64,000 nt of DNA from Ctenosaura bakeri. Lineage: Eukaryota; Chordata; Lepidosauria; Squamata; Iguanidae. The stretch covers positions 558,001 to 622,000 of the forward strand of contig CAOLHI010001255.1 in the NCBI GenBank assembly GCA_948474755.1, given 5' to 3'. Below are positions 10,590 to 21,145 of this stretch, one piece after another. The position numbers and the translations under genes were made by a program. Every line of letters starts with the position of its first letter. The first letter of the stretch is position 1. The notes under the pieces are model-generated. The model ran no database searches. It saw only the letters and a program-made list of their open reading frames with translations, and was not told the origin of the DNA.

Positions 10590-11801
10590 CAGTGATGTAT
10601 TTAAGTCTTTTACTCCAAGTCTCAAGTCAAGTCTCTACCTTCAGGTCTCAAATCTTTGAAGATGCTTTCAAGTCAAGTCTCAAATCTGGAATTATACCCC
10701 AACCAAAATTCCGGAATTATTGGACAGAATTGAATAAAGTCAGTTAGAACAATTTAAGCAGAGTCAGTTCTCCACATTTGCAATTTTGCCATCTGCAGCT
10801 TTGGAAGTGGAGAATAGGATCCTATCTTACTCCTCATTATTGAAGATTCAAAAAATTTGGAAGGAAAGATCCTTCTTCCTCAAGCCCATTGCCTAACACG
10901 TTTGCTATTCCCCTCTGGGAAATGCACCCTGCACTCTAGGGGTGAGTCTCGTCTTTTGCTCTTAAGAAATGTTTTAGACGGCTCCTCCAATATGCAGCAG
11001 GGACAGGTAGCTGAGCAGACCTCAAGCCTGCCTCAAGCCCGTTGCCCAACCTGTTTGCTCTTCCCGTCTGAGAAATGAACCCAGGCTTTGGGCTTTAGAG
11101 AGATTGTTATGTGACTAGCAGGCAAAAAGAGATGAAGGCATTGCTCAAAGTTGTAAGGTTTCTGGATGAATGTGTTATGTTACTGAACCAAGGGCATCAA
11201 GTCAGTCATTAAGATATACAAGCCTTGAGTCAAGTGAGTGCATCATTTATGGCTGAGTTGAGTCTCTGGCCCTTTCCACATACGGGCGGAGAAACGGGGT
11301 AAGCCACGCTGAAACGGAGCTTACCTGAGTCCGTCACCGCGTGGAGCAGCGTGTTTCGCTGCTTCACACTCGTCGGAGTCCCGCAGCGTCCGGCAGCACC
11401 CAAAATGGCGGCTTATGACTGGCAGAGGCTCTCCACCAACCAGAGAAGCTCGCCAGTCGGAAATCCCGCCCCCTGCCCGATCTGCAGGCACGCCCTTGCG
11501 TGCGCCCGCAGATCCACTCTGGGCGCTGCGACGGGGCTGCACGGGGCTGCACGCCTCATGCCTTTTAAAAGTGGTTTTTAAAAAGCATGCCATGCCGCCA
11601 CTTCCAGGGGCCCTAGCATGGATTGGTGTGGAATTACTCTAAAATAATCCACCCCAATCCACTTTACGGTGTAGACGACCTGCCACGGAGGTCGTGCTAC
11701 CACGTGTTATTTGCCCGTGTGAAAAGGGCCTTGAGTCAAGTCATTGAAGTGACTTAAGTCTGACTTGAGTCCGAGTCTATCGACTCAAGTCTACATCACT
11801 G
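10590..11801. mobile_element. Non-autonomous hAT element with nested insertion
   Basis: The termini are CAGTGATGTA and its inverse TACATCACTG. A perfect 8-bp duplication CTCAGACC (10582-10589, 11802-11809) is diagnostic of hAT transposition. Both subterminal regions are packed with short AAGTC/GAGTC motifs in both orientations, which could be transposase-binding repeats. Inside is a direct repeat of about 53 bp (10878-10930 and 11031-11083). There is no transposase coding. A Harbinger-like element at 11268-11730 is inserted within it. Confidence 0.85.
11268..11730 (+). mobile_element. CpG-rich non-autonomous Harbinger-like element
   Basis: The termini are GGCCCTTTCCACA and, inverted, TGTGAAAAGGGCC. 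The interior is GC- and CpG-rich and matches the element at 1-389 in inverse orientation. It lies inside the hAT element, so it inserted later. The expected 3-bp duplication is not evident (TCT left, TTG right). No coding sequence. Confidence 0.7.
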
Positions 11802-11933
11802 CTCAGACCAAAAACTACAGATTAGATAAAATGCTTTAGATGCTTAGCTTTTCAAAGTATTGTACAGATTTTTTAATAACTGCTGTTGTGTCCTTGGAAA
11901 TGAATTATCTTTTCTGATACATGTTTTCATTTT

Positions 11934-12124
11934 GTTCTTGTATGCCTTCAAGTCATTTCCAATTTATGGTGACCGTAAGGCAAACCTATCATGGGGGTTT
12001 CTAGGGCTGAGAGTGTGTGACGTGCCTAAGGTCACCCAGTGGGTTTCCATAGCTGAGCAGAGAATTGAAACCTGGTCTCCAGGGCCATAGTCTAATGCTC
12101 AGATTGCCACACCACTTTGGCTCT
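11934..12124 (-). repeat. Sauria-type SINE
   Basis: Read on the plus strand it starts in the Bov-B tail ('cttcaagtcatttccaattt'), passes 'ggtcacccagtgggtttcca' and ends at the tRNA-like head ('ccacaccactttggctct'). Confidence 0.85.
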
Positions 12125-12963
12125 CTTCCTTCTGTCTTGCCTCAAAGATTGCTTAGGCTGGAACTGTACAATATAATACATATTTAGGGAAGAAGCCGCC
12201 TCTTCAATGAAATAATAAAAAAGGGGGGGGGGAGGAAAAGATGGGCAAGCTGCAAATAAAAAAATGATAACAGGATAAAGCTTTAAAGGGGTAGTATAAT
12301 TTATGCTCCGTATTAATGCCCCTGCTTTTTATTTTATTTTTGTGAGAAAGAGGGCATTTAAATTTTATACAGAACTGATGCAAAACACCGAAAAGCCATC
12401 ACCAGGCTTTAACTTGCCAGGGATATATTTAAATCTACTTCAAACCATAAATGTTTTAATCCAGGCCTGGATAATGCAAAATTTTATCATCTCATCCTCA
12501 GACTGTCTTGAATTGAAATAAAATATTCAACGGAAGAACATTGCCCAAGGTTTATAGACAATATAACCTTTCCATCTCTCACCCTTATTTTTGCTCTGAT
12601 GCAACCTTCACCTAATAACGTCACCACTGAACTTTGATAATGAGCACCACAGCTTACTGTGCTTTCATAGGCCAACTATATGGAAATGTATATAAATTCA
12701 CATGCAAATTAAGTATAGGCCTTAGGCTCGCAGCATGATACTGTATGAAGGATTTCCTGTCATGGGAGCTTGGCTCTTTGACTTAGAGTCATTTTTATTA
12801 ACGCATTTTTAAAAGGGCGCTTATGTTATTTTAACGGCTGTGTTGCCCTCCATTGCTGCTTGAGAACTCCAGCTCCCCAGCTATAATCAGGAAAAAAGAG
12901 GAACACAACCAAAGCATTCAAGTATAATCCTAAAGATGAGTTCAAATATAACCTTATACCTCA
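12125..12963. other. Unannotated stretch
   Basis: Contains a G run at 12222-12231. No supported gene or repeat. Confidence 0.35.
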
Positions 12964-13053
12964 AGGGCCCCTCCCTAAACTGCAAGCCTCAGGATTCCAT
13001 AGGATGTTGAAAGTGGAATACTAGCACTATAGCAGTCTAGTGCAGACATGGCC
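12964..13053. mobile_element. MITE-H half copy
   Basis: Only the right arm is present, from 'gggcccctccctaaactgca' to 'gtctagtgcagacatggcc'. The left arm is missing. Confidence 0.65.
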
Positions 13054-13850
13054 ACAGTTATAAAATACAACTGTTATGCAGTAGGCCTAGCTTGAGGTGT
13101 TTGGGTGCCTGAAGCAAAGGAGAAGGTGTTAACCACCCTCACGTAAGTGGACAGGTTGGATTTTACTTCCACACCAGCTCCAAGGCAGCATGGCTTCCCT
13201 GACACTTGAAGGCAGCAGGCTACCTTTTGAGGTGCCAGTCAGACCATGTGGCCCACACAGATTGCCATGCCAGCCTCTCAGCCTTCTTGCTCGAGGCAGC
13301 AGCTTCATTCTGTGTAATAGGCAGGGCCCGTCTTGTATTGTGGTGAAGTCACAACTACTAAATCAGGACAAATCATACCAACAAGGGAGAGGTTGTAGAT
13401 TTTTTTTTAAAAAAAAGTGTGAGGGAGAAGAGTCAATGCAGTCTGGGTTTATGGGGCCAACTATAATTGCATATTGCAAACACAATCACAATATATTTTA
13501 GCAACAGCATAACAAATTATATATTACATTTGCACACATGCACTGTACCGTAAATTCCAAGCATCCAATGAGGTGCCAGTCCAGAGCTCGATCGCAAGAC
13601 TTTTCTACCCGTGCTACTAGGTAGTAGTATTTGGACACAACACTAAAGCTCTAGACAAGAAATACAAAATAGATGCAGATACCATACAGACATTCCACTA
13701 CAAAGAGTTTACACTTTTGTCCCTCCTAAATGCATAACTGAAAAGGTGTATGCAGTCACATAGTGATTCCTTCCTCTCTTCCTTTTCTTCAGGGACCGTA
13801 CATCGCAGCTCTGTTAAGCTCTTCCTCTGTCAAAAACTTTCTCTTAATTA
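13054..13850. other. Unannotated stretch
   Basis: No supported gene. The 103-codon open frame at 13190-13501 (+) has no recognisable domain and runs into a poly-T/poly-A tract. Confidence 0.35.
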
Positions 13851-13855
13851 AGAGT

Positions 13856-14048
13856 TGTTGTTGTTGTGTGCCTTCCAGTCATTTTCAACTTCTGGTGTCC
13901 CTGAAGCAAACCTATCGCAGGGTTTTCTGGTGGTGATAGTGTGTGAAGCACTCAAGGCCACCCAGTGGGTTTCCATGGTCAAGTGGGAAATTGAACCCTG
14001 GTCTCGAGGATTGTAGTCCAATGCTCAAATCACTATACCACTCTGGTT
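13856..14048 (-). repeat. Sauria-type SINE
   Basis: A GTT-repeat tail is followed by 'gtgccttccagtcattttca', 'cacccagtgggtttccatgg' and the tRNA-like head ('tgctcaaatcactataccac'). Confidence 0.85.
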
Positions 14049-14176
14049 TTCTCTAAATACCACTACCTTAGTCAAGTTAAAAAGGGTCTACTCCTTACCC
14101 CTAGAAACTGCAACTCCTCTTCAGATCCAGCATTCCCTGTCTTTCTGAACTCAACAAGTAACAAGTCAGAGACTAG

Positions 14177-14378
14177 GACTATTTTTGTCCTATACTGTTA
14201 TAGAGCTATTATTCCACTTTTAACATCCTGTGGAATTCTGGGGTTTGTAGTTTACTGAGGCCCAAGAGCTCTCTGGCTGAGAATTCTAAATGCCCCTCCC
14301 TAAACTACAAACCCCAGAATTCCACAGGATGGTGAAAGTAGAATTATAGCACTATAACAGTGTAGTGCAGAAATGGTG
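14177..14378. mobile_element. MITE-H copy
   Basis: The palindromic body is intact, with 'ctgttatagagctatt' and its inverse. The outer termini are diverged. A TAG triplet lies on both sides (14174-14176, 14379-14381). Confidence 0.75.
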
Positions 14379-14381
14379 TAG

Positions 14382-14634
14382 GACAGGGAGCAATGAATTC
14401 AAGCTGCAGGAAAAGTGATTCCTCTTAAACCTCAGGAAGAACTTCCTAATGGTCAGAGTTGTTTGGCAGTGGAATATGCTGCTTCGGAGTATGGTGGAAT
14501 CTTCTTCTTTGGAGATTTTTAAGCAGGAGCGTGATGGCCATCTGTTGGGAGTGCTTTGATGTGGGTTCCTGCATGGCAGGGGGTTGGACTGGATGGCCCC
14601 TGGGGGTCTCTTCCAACTCTATGATTCTAAGTAC
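14382..14634 (+). mobile_element. CR1 LINE 3' end
   Basis: A typical CR1 tail: 'cctcaggaagaacttcctaa', 'ggcagtggaatatgctgctt', 'ggttggactggatggcccct' and 'ccaactctatgattct'. It is 5'-truncated and non-coding. Confidence 0.8.
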
Positions 14635-14814
14635 ACCTCTTAGGGTTTCCCCATGGTGTTACGTCAGCACTGCTGACTATGCATCACTGGATAGTATGGG
14701 AGATTATGCTGTTACCCCAAAATGTGGGTGATTTAGGGGTCCATCTGTAATGCCAGTGCTTCCATGAGAGGGTGAGGAATATTAGCTTAAAGAGGAGGCC
14801 TGCAAGAGGGGGGT

Positions 14815-15575
14815 AACCTTATGAGATTTTTTACACCTATTTCTATTGGTAGTAGTGCAGGGAAGAACCAGTCGGAGATTCAAAAGTAAGCTTATTTTTT
14901 TATTGGGGGAATTGCAATCACACACACATGATCCAAGTAGTCTCACAATCACACAAGGCTACCTGATGGAAACAGAAGGAAAGTTTTGGTTAGTGAGATT
15001 TTTAGGGTGAAGTGGGTGATATTTACTAATTCAGTAGAAAAGTGAAGAGTGATGTTGCTTAGACTAAAAGTCCAAGGACAGTACACAATCCAAAATTGGA
15101 GCGGCAGAGTGATGGCCAACAACCAGTGTATTGCGAGTTGACTAGCCCAAAACTGGGGTGTAAATATTCTTTTTCTGCTTGAAGGGTGAAGTTGTTAATG
15201 GCTTTCTGGCAGAGTGAACAATGGAGCCCAGAGAGTGGACAACAGGATCTGGAGTGGACTAATGGTCTTAGCATTAGGTGACAAAGGGCTAATGGGGGAT
15301 CTGACAACTCCTTAATTGCCATACAGCTGTGGGGACAAAATGGAAGTTTGCTAGTCAGAGGAAGAAAACAATCAGCTGTCTTGTGGGAACAACTCTGATG
15401 CTATTGTCTCTTAAAAGTTATATTATTGAAGGCTAACTGTAAGTGCATTACTGCTGGAGTTTCCTGGTGACTTCCTAACAATGACCTGGCTATGCCTAGA
15501 GGTCTTTCCTGACCCAATTTTGCAATGCACGAGTGTGGCCAGCTTTTCTCCTTAGCTAGCACGGCCATGCAGCCA
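14815..15575 (-). mobile_element. Possible LTR-like region
   Basis: On the minus strand there is an AATAAA-type signal near the low-coordinate side (revcomp of 'tttttattgggg' at about 14898), as in an LTR R/U5 region. The overall texture resembles the solo LTRs elsewhere in the window. No termini or duplication could be fixed, so this is tentative. Confidence 0.25.
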
Positions 15576-15589
15576 TAGCAGAGTATAAT

Positions 15590-16494
15590 TTATATTTATG
15601 CGAAATAGATCATATTTGCCAATTAAACTGTATCAAAGCTTGAGAGCTAACAGGGCAAGTAATAATGCTGAAAGTTCAGAGCAACATGGAAAGATCCTCC
15701 CCTACATGGAGGAAACCTAAGAAATATAGGAAGATATAGGCAGGAACTGAATTGTTAGAGATTAAAAATAGTCTGGGGGATTCCAGGTGGGGTGGGGAAC
15801 AGATTTGTAAAACAGTATGTTAATCGCATTGAATTTTTGCATCTATATTTTATAAGATTTTTGTTCTAAAAAATAGTTCATACTCCCAAGTGTTTGAGAT
15901 AGGCAAGAGGCATATACCTGAGTTTAATAAAATTGTCACAGCATTTATTATTACTGTAATTATAACAGCCACACAGAGTGCATATTAAAGCACCCTTAGC
16001 AATTCTGTGAAACCTCTCTGGGCCGTTGGGAGATTTCCCTATAGCTAGGATTGAAACAAATAATATTCTTGGCCACTTGGCAAGAGAAAGAACTTTCTCT
16101 TTCCCTGACTCCTAATTTTAAAACAGTATATTATGTCCTGTCTGATAAATATTGTCAGAGATATAAGAATCTATTAATCAAGGAACCCATTAAAACTGTT
16201 AGTTATGTTCATCCCACAGTTTTATCACCTGTGAATTATTAGGCTGTAAATTATACGCAAAACTTGCTGAGAAAAGCCAAGATAACTGGAGTATATAAGG
16301 AGCGTTAGCTGAATGGAAAACCAGACACTGAAGTTTGGGAATGTACATGGAGGTCAGACAATGAAAGTTAATTATTCTGAGATGTCCGGAATGATGTGGA
16401 ATTCTTTTGCTGACCACTGCTGTTTTTGAAATGAACAATGTTGCAACCTAGAAATTTTTCTTCTTCCTAGGAAATTGTGCAATTGTTCAATGAT
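15590..16494. other. Unannotated stretch
   Basis: AT-rich sequence with no supported gene. Confidence 0.35.
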
Positions 16495-16575
16495 GCACTT
16501 ATAAGCTTGTTTACTTGTGAGTAACTCCCACTGTGTTTTAACGAGGCTTATTCACTCAAAAGCAAGCACAGAATG
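16495..16575. repeat. Fragment of the 'GAGTAACTCCCACTG' dispersed repeat
   Basis: 'gtttacttgtgagtaactcc' followed by 'cactgtgtttt' and 'gaggcttattcactc' is a diverged form of the motif set also seen at 4336, 26888, 27330 and 57440. Confidence 0.4.
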
Positions 16576-16981
16576 TGTGACCAGTTTCCTTCTCAAGTTG
16601 GTCCCGCAATTCCTAACTTGATGAACCTGTCACTGTCATCTTGCCCTCTGGCCTCCCTTTGTATTTGGAGTCCCAGGCCTTCAGGTGACCTCCCTGTTGG
16701 CTGTTGTGTGTGTGTTAGCTTGGTGTTCTTGTTGGTAAGTGTTACCCATTCTTGATTCAGGGTTAATAATGCTATCCAGAATCAGTTGCACAAAATAACA
16801 AATAGGTTAACTTTATTTAATAGCATGTAGAATTATTTTTCCCCCTTAAGTTCCAGTTCTTAGTTCCAAACCATTAACTTTATTCCAGTTGATTTATGTC
16901 AGACCTCTGCCTTAAATCACTCAGGCAGCCAGTACTTAGTAACTCCCCTCTGACTCTCAACTGAACCCTCCAACAGTCTAT

Positions 16982-17185
16982 GGTCATTTCCGCACTACAC
17001 TGTTATAGTGCTATTGTTCCACTTTCAACATTCTGTGGAATCCTGGGGTTTGTAGTTTACTGAGGCCAATGAACTCTCTGGCTGAGAATTCTAAAGGCCC
17101 CTCCCTAAACTGCAAGCCTCAGGATTCCACAAGATGTTGAAAGTGGAATAATAGCACTTTATAGCAGTGTAGTGCAGAAATGACC
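16982..17185. mobile_element. MITE-H copy
   Basis: Termini GGTCATTTCCGCAC and the inverse GTGCAGAAATGACC. TAT is duplicated on both sides (16979-16981, 17186-17188). About 204 bp with near-complete arms. Confidence 0.85.
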
Positions 17186-17188
17186 TAT

Positions 17189-17766
17189 ATTCTATGATTC
17201 TCTCTCCCCCTTTACTTCTTCTTTCTTCTTCCTCCCTTCCCCTTTTTAAAAGCAAATTTTTAGGGTATTTTTGGCTGCAATTATGCAAGTCAAAGAGAGG
17301 TAGACAGATCATTATAATCTACATTCATCCACAGACTCTGTGTGTGTGTGTGTGATCAGCCCCTTGCCTTTCCCATGACCAGCAAAACAACTTTGTTCAG
17401 TCTGAATGTGGATTTTGTTCAGTCTGAATTAACTGAATTCATCTCTTCCTAGTTCACAAGATTGTTAAGCCTGATGCTGTTTTTTTTTTAAAGAGCAGAC
17501 TGCACACTGCTTTGTCGACTGTCAACATTATTGAAGAATATAACAATAACAGAATGAGTGAAGTACAATATTCTTTCAATGCTGTTTCATCCTGGCCAGC
17601 GCTTACATGAGGCCATTTTGTGATTTGGGTTTTGTTCTAATTTCAATAATGGAAGCTTTGCTTTGTGAGTGTGAGTGCTCTGAAAGGAAGGGTATAGCAG
17701 AAAAGGTTCCCTGTGTTTAGGAACTTTTGAAACCCATTGAGTTAAAAGAATAGGGGAAAACTATTA

Positions 17767-17768
<2 letters not shown>
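17189..17768. other. Unannotated stretch
   Basis: Includes a short TG run at 17338-17354. No gene. Confidence 0.35.

Positions 17769-17769
<1 letters not shown>

Positions 17770-17803
<34 letters not shown>
17770..17803. repeat. (CT)n microsatellite
   Basis: About 17 CT units, followed after a short spacer by a TG-rich tract to about 17842. Confidence 0.95.
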
Positions 17804-17806
<3 letters not shown>

Positions 17807-18103
17807 CATGCTTGTGTGTGTGTTTGTGTGTGTGTGCATGTGCACATAGATGTTTTATGAAAGAGAAACAGATATACAGGTATTGTGAGGGGAGAGAATG
17901 CTGTGGCACAGAGGTATGCGAAAGGGCCTACAAAATAGATCTGAATACAATGAAGCAGGTTAAGCTATGTGTGTTCTAAAGTCTGAATCCAAATTCTTTT
18001 TTCCACAGACTGTTAGTACTTACCTGTCCATGCCATCTGGTCCTGAGGACCATGTAAAGGCAGAGTAGGGACAGTAGCTGCAGGATAGATTTTCGTTGTC
18101 ATC

Positions 18104-18152
<49 letters not shown>
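18104..18152. repeat. (ATC)n microsatellite
   Basis: About 16 uninterrupted ATC units. It creates a poly-aspartate open frame on the minus strand that is not a gene. Confidence 0.95.
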
Positions 18153-18301
18153 GCAGGGCCAATAAGAGTTCAGACCATACAATAATGCCCACACTCACTG
18201 GTATGTTCCTACTTCACCTCATCCAGCTGCTGGTTCTTCAGGTGGACTGGGATGTCATTGACTTAGGCTTACAATAAGACTACATAGGTCTAACATTTTA
18301 C

Positions 18302-18372
18302 AAACACACACACACACACACATATAAAGAAAGAGAGAGAGAGAGAGATACATATATATAAAAATATATATT
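18302..18372. repeat. Compound (CA)n-(GA)n-(TA)n microsatellite
   Basis: CA repeats, then AG repeats, then TA-rich sequence in immediate succession. Confidence 0.9.
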
Positions 18373-18559
18373 ATGGATATGCTACTGCAAAACTGAACAC
18401 CAGCCAGTATCACTAGAGGGAGAGAGGTGGTTCCACCAGGCAGTTGATTTTGAATGGCAGAAAACAGTAGCAGTTTGTTTTAGTTATATTTTTACTGCAA
18501 GGGATATTCTGCCTCAGGAACTAAAATAACTTGAGTGCTGTATGTATTTATGTATGTGT

Positions 18560-18803
18560 TTATGTATTATCTTATTAGCCATGTTTATACCCCACTTTTC
18601 CTGCAATAAGATCAGGTCAAAGTTCATAGCTTTCTTTCTTCTCACCATATCCTTCTGACAATGATACTGTGGGGTAGTTCAGGCTGAGACAGAGTGGCTA
18701 ACCAAATGTACCTCACCAATTTTATGTCTCAGGGGGGATTTAAGTTTGCATGTTCCAGGTCCCAGGACAACATTGAATCCACTACACTATATTGGCTCTC
18801 ACT
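18560..18803 (-). repeat. tRNA-derived SINE of a second type
   Basis: On the plus strand 'tttataccccacttttcctg' leads through 'actgtggggtagttcaggct' to the tRNA-like head ('ttgaatccactacactatat' then 'tggctctc'). The tail differs from the Bov-B tail of the Sauria SINEs. A plus-oriented relative lies at 43470-43605. Confidence 0.65.
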
Positions 18804-19111
18804 AGAGTTGCCAGATCTCAGGGCCTGTCCCTGAATCTCCAGTTTTCATGGGTTATATCCAGATGGGAGACAAGGGTGCAGATTCTCAACTTTGCTTGGC
18901 TCAGCTCCAGGCAAGAGGAAAGATCTGTGTGCAAATGTCTAGCTCAGTTAGCAGAGGAGCAGCTTGCTAGAGTTTTCAAGGCTTAATTGATTACTGGCTG
19001 CAACTTGCAAAGGGGTGGACGAGTGGTCTATAGATTTACTTAGTCTCCCAGTCATTATGGTGCAGGGGCTTACAATTAACCCTGCACTGCATCCAACTTC
19101 TAGCTAGAAGC

Positions 19112-19300
19112 AAGTTGTTCTTGTTGTCATCATTGTGTGCCTTCAAGTAGTTTCTGATTTATGGCAACACTAAGTGAACCTACCACAGGGTTTTCTGGGG
19201 CCAAGAGTGTGTGATGCACCCAAGCCCACCCAGTAGATTTCCATGGCAAAGTGGGGAATCAGACCTTGGTCTCTGGCCTCATAGTCCAATGCTCTCTTGA
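19112..19300 (-). repeat. Sauria-type SINE
   Basis: Tail 'tgtgccttcaagtagtttct', centre 'cccacccagtagatttccat', head truncated after 'catagtccaatgctctc'. Confidence 0.8.
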
Positions 19301-19346
19301 AGCAAGTAGGCTAGACTAAATATTCCTTATCCTGTCTTCCATGGGG

Positions 19347-19562
19347 CCTGAATACCCTAAAGGCACCAGATCCTGTCTGATCTTGAAAGCTAAGGAGGAT
19401 CAGCCTTTGTTAATATTTGGATGGGAGACCTCCAATGACATCAACTATATTTTAGAGGAAGAAACTGGCAAAACCACTTCCATGTATTGCTTGCCCAAGA
19501 AAACCCTATGAAATTCATGGAGTTGCCATAAGTCAACAGGCCACTTGAAAGTATACACAAAC
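19347..19562 (+). repeat. 5S-rRNA-derived SINE
   Basis: Second good copy: 'cctgtctgatcttgaaagct', 'aaggaggatcagcctttgtt' and 'atttggatgggagacc', then the SINE body and the tail ('gccataagtcaacaggccac'). It lacks the 5' part of a genuine 5S gene. Confidence 0.85.
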
Positions 19563-20002
19563 ATCCTGTCTTCCCAAGCAGGTGAGCAACTGCGTTCAGT
19601 GCTTAATGCATAATAACATCACCAGGGGCTATCTCTAGGTTGCAGGTTTTGACTCTGAAAACTCAGGTTCTGGGATGATCATGAAATGACAACTATAGTT
19701 CCTGTGGACCCTAGCATGGTTAAAGTCAGGATGAAGGAGCTAAAGAGGGAAGGAACGTGGTTAGAGGTGGCAAGGGTAGTACCGAAGCACTGGTACTTTG
19801 TTGTGGGCAGACTGTTGTGAGACAGACTTTCATTGATAGCTTTGAACTACAGGTCCAGAATACCCAGCCAAATAGTCTTTTGTTTCTTCACTGTTTTGGG
19901 GAATTCTTTCCTTGGTTTCTCACAAATGCTTTATGCAGGCACTGTCTCTCATCTACATCCATATCAGACCTTGATAAATTCCTGTTTGGAGTATGACTCT
20001 CA

Positions 20003-21142
20003 GGCCATTTCTCCACTATGCTGCTATAGTGTTGTTACCCCGATTTCTGGGGGTCCCGTGAGGGACACCTAAGTGTGCTCCAAATATTATGAAGTTGGGA
20101 ATTAGCAAAGAGCACAAGCTAACAATACAAGAGGCAGGGCAACATAGCAAGATCTTTTACCCAATGTCTACGGGGTCAGGCCAAGTCAAGGAGCCACAGA
20201 AGTGAATAATAATTGTTGTTTTTATTGCTATACAGTCAAACACGTGTATGCAATACACTCACACAGAGATCTATAGAAATAAAGGTTGGAGCTGGATAGA
20301 GGGATTTTAAGAGGAGGTTTTGTGTGGGAAATACTACACTTGTCCTGAAGCCCGGGTAGTCTGAAGAAAAGGTCCGTAGCAGAAGATATTCTCAGCACAA
20401 GAAGCTGAGGGGAAGGCTCATCGAACGAAGGGACAGCAAGGCAGGATGGAAGCCAAGAATGATCCGAGGAAGCGCTCAAAATCAGAGGGTCTTATAGGGG
20501 AAAATGTGCCCGTAGGCTAGTCTGTTCCCAGGGATAACAATGAGTTTTGGGCAGGAGACAAAGCCTCCGAAAGGTCAGTATTTTACATGATTTTACAGTG
20601 TTGTCAATAGCTTGGACAGTATGCAAACATGGAGTGCTTGACAGTATGCAAACACGGAGTGCTTGACAGTTGAGTATTCAGCTCGTCAAGCTGCCTGCTC
20701 GGGGCAGGGAGTCCTTTGTAAATAGCGTGCATACATAATATGAACTTAAAGAGTACTTGCCTTGAGGTCTCCTAAAGCAGCAGTCTGGCTATTACTGGCC
20801 TGCCTGGATTGGTTTTGAATGTTTTAGCTATTTGTGGCTGTGCCTGTGTGCGTGCTTGTCTGGGGGCCTCGCAAGCACGTGGAGAGGAATAGGTAAAGAA
20901 GGCCAAATTATTGATATCAAATGATATCTAATATCCCACAAGTCTGGGCTAGAAACTACGGTAACAGTGCTATTATTCCACTTTTACCATCCTGTGGAGT
21001 GCTGGGGTTTGTAGTCTATTGAGGTCCAAGTGCTCTCTGGCTGAGAATTCTAAATGCCCCTCCCTAAACTACAAACCCTAGAATTCCATAGGAAGTTGAA
21101 AGTGGAATAATAACACTATAACAGTGTAGTGCGGAAATGGCC
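20003..21142. mobile_element. MITE-H copy split by a solo LTR
   Basis: Outer termini GGCCATTTCTCCAC and GTGCGGAAATGGCC with TCA duplicated on both sides (20000-20002, 21143-21145). The two MITE parts, 20003-20032 and 20967-21142, are separated by an LTR. Confidence 0.85.
20033..20966 (-). mobile_element. Solo LTR copy 2 (TGTTAC...GTAACA family)
   Basis: 934 bp with ends TGTTACC and GGTAACA. Flanks are GTGT and GTGC, a 4-bp duplication with one mismatch. Same orientation and almost the same MITE position as copy 1. Two tandem 25-bp units at 20615-20664 ('gacagtatgcaaaca' start) lie in the likely U3 region and resemble an enhancer repeat. No coding capacity. Confidence 0.75.
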
Positions 21143-21145
21143 TCA

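Noticed and set aside
14815..15575. Coding gene on the minus strand (87-codon frame at 15059-15322)
   Set aside because: No domain; the region looks more like an LTR or other repeat, and even that is uncertain.
18013..18198. Minus-strand open frame with a poly-aspartate run
   Set aside because: The run is just the translated (ATC)n microsatellite; no domain flanks it.
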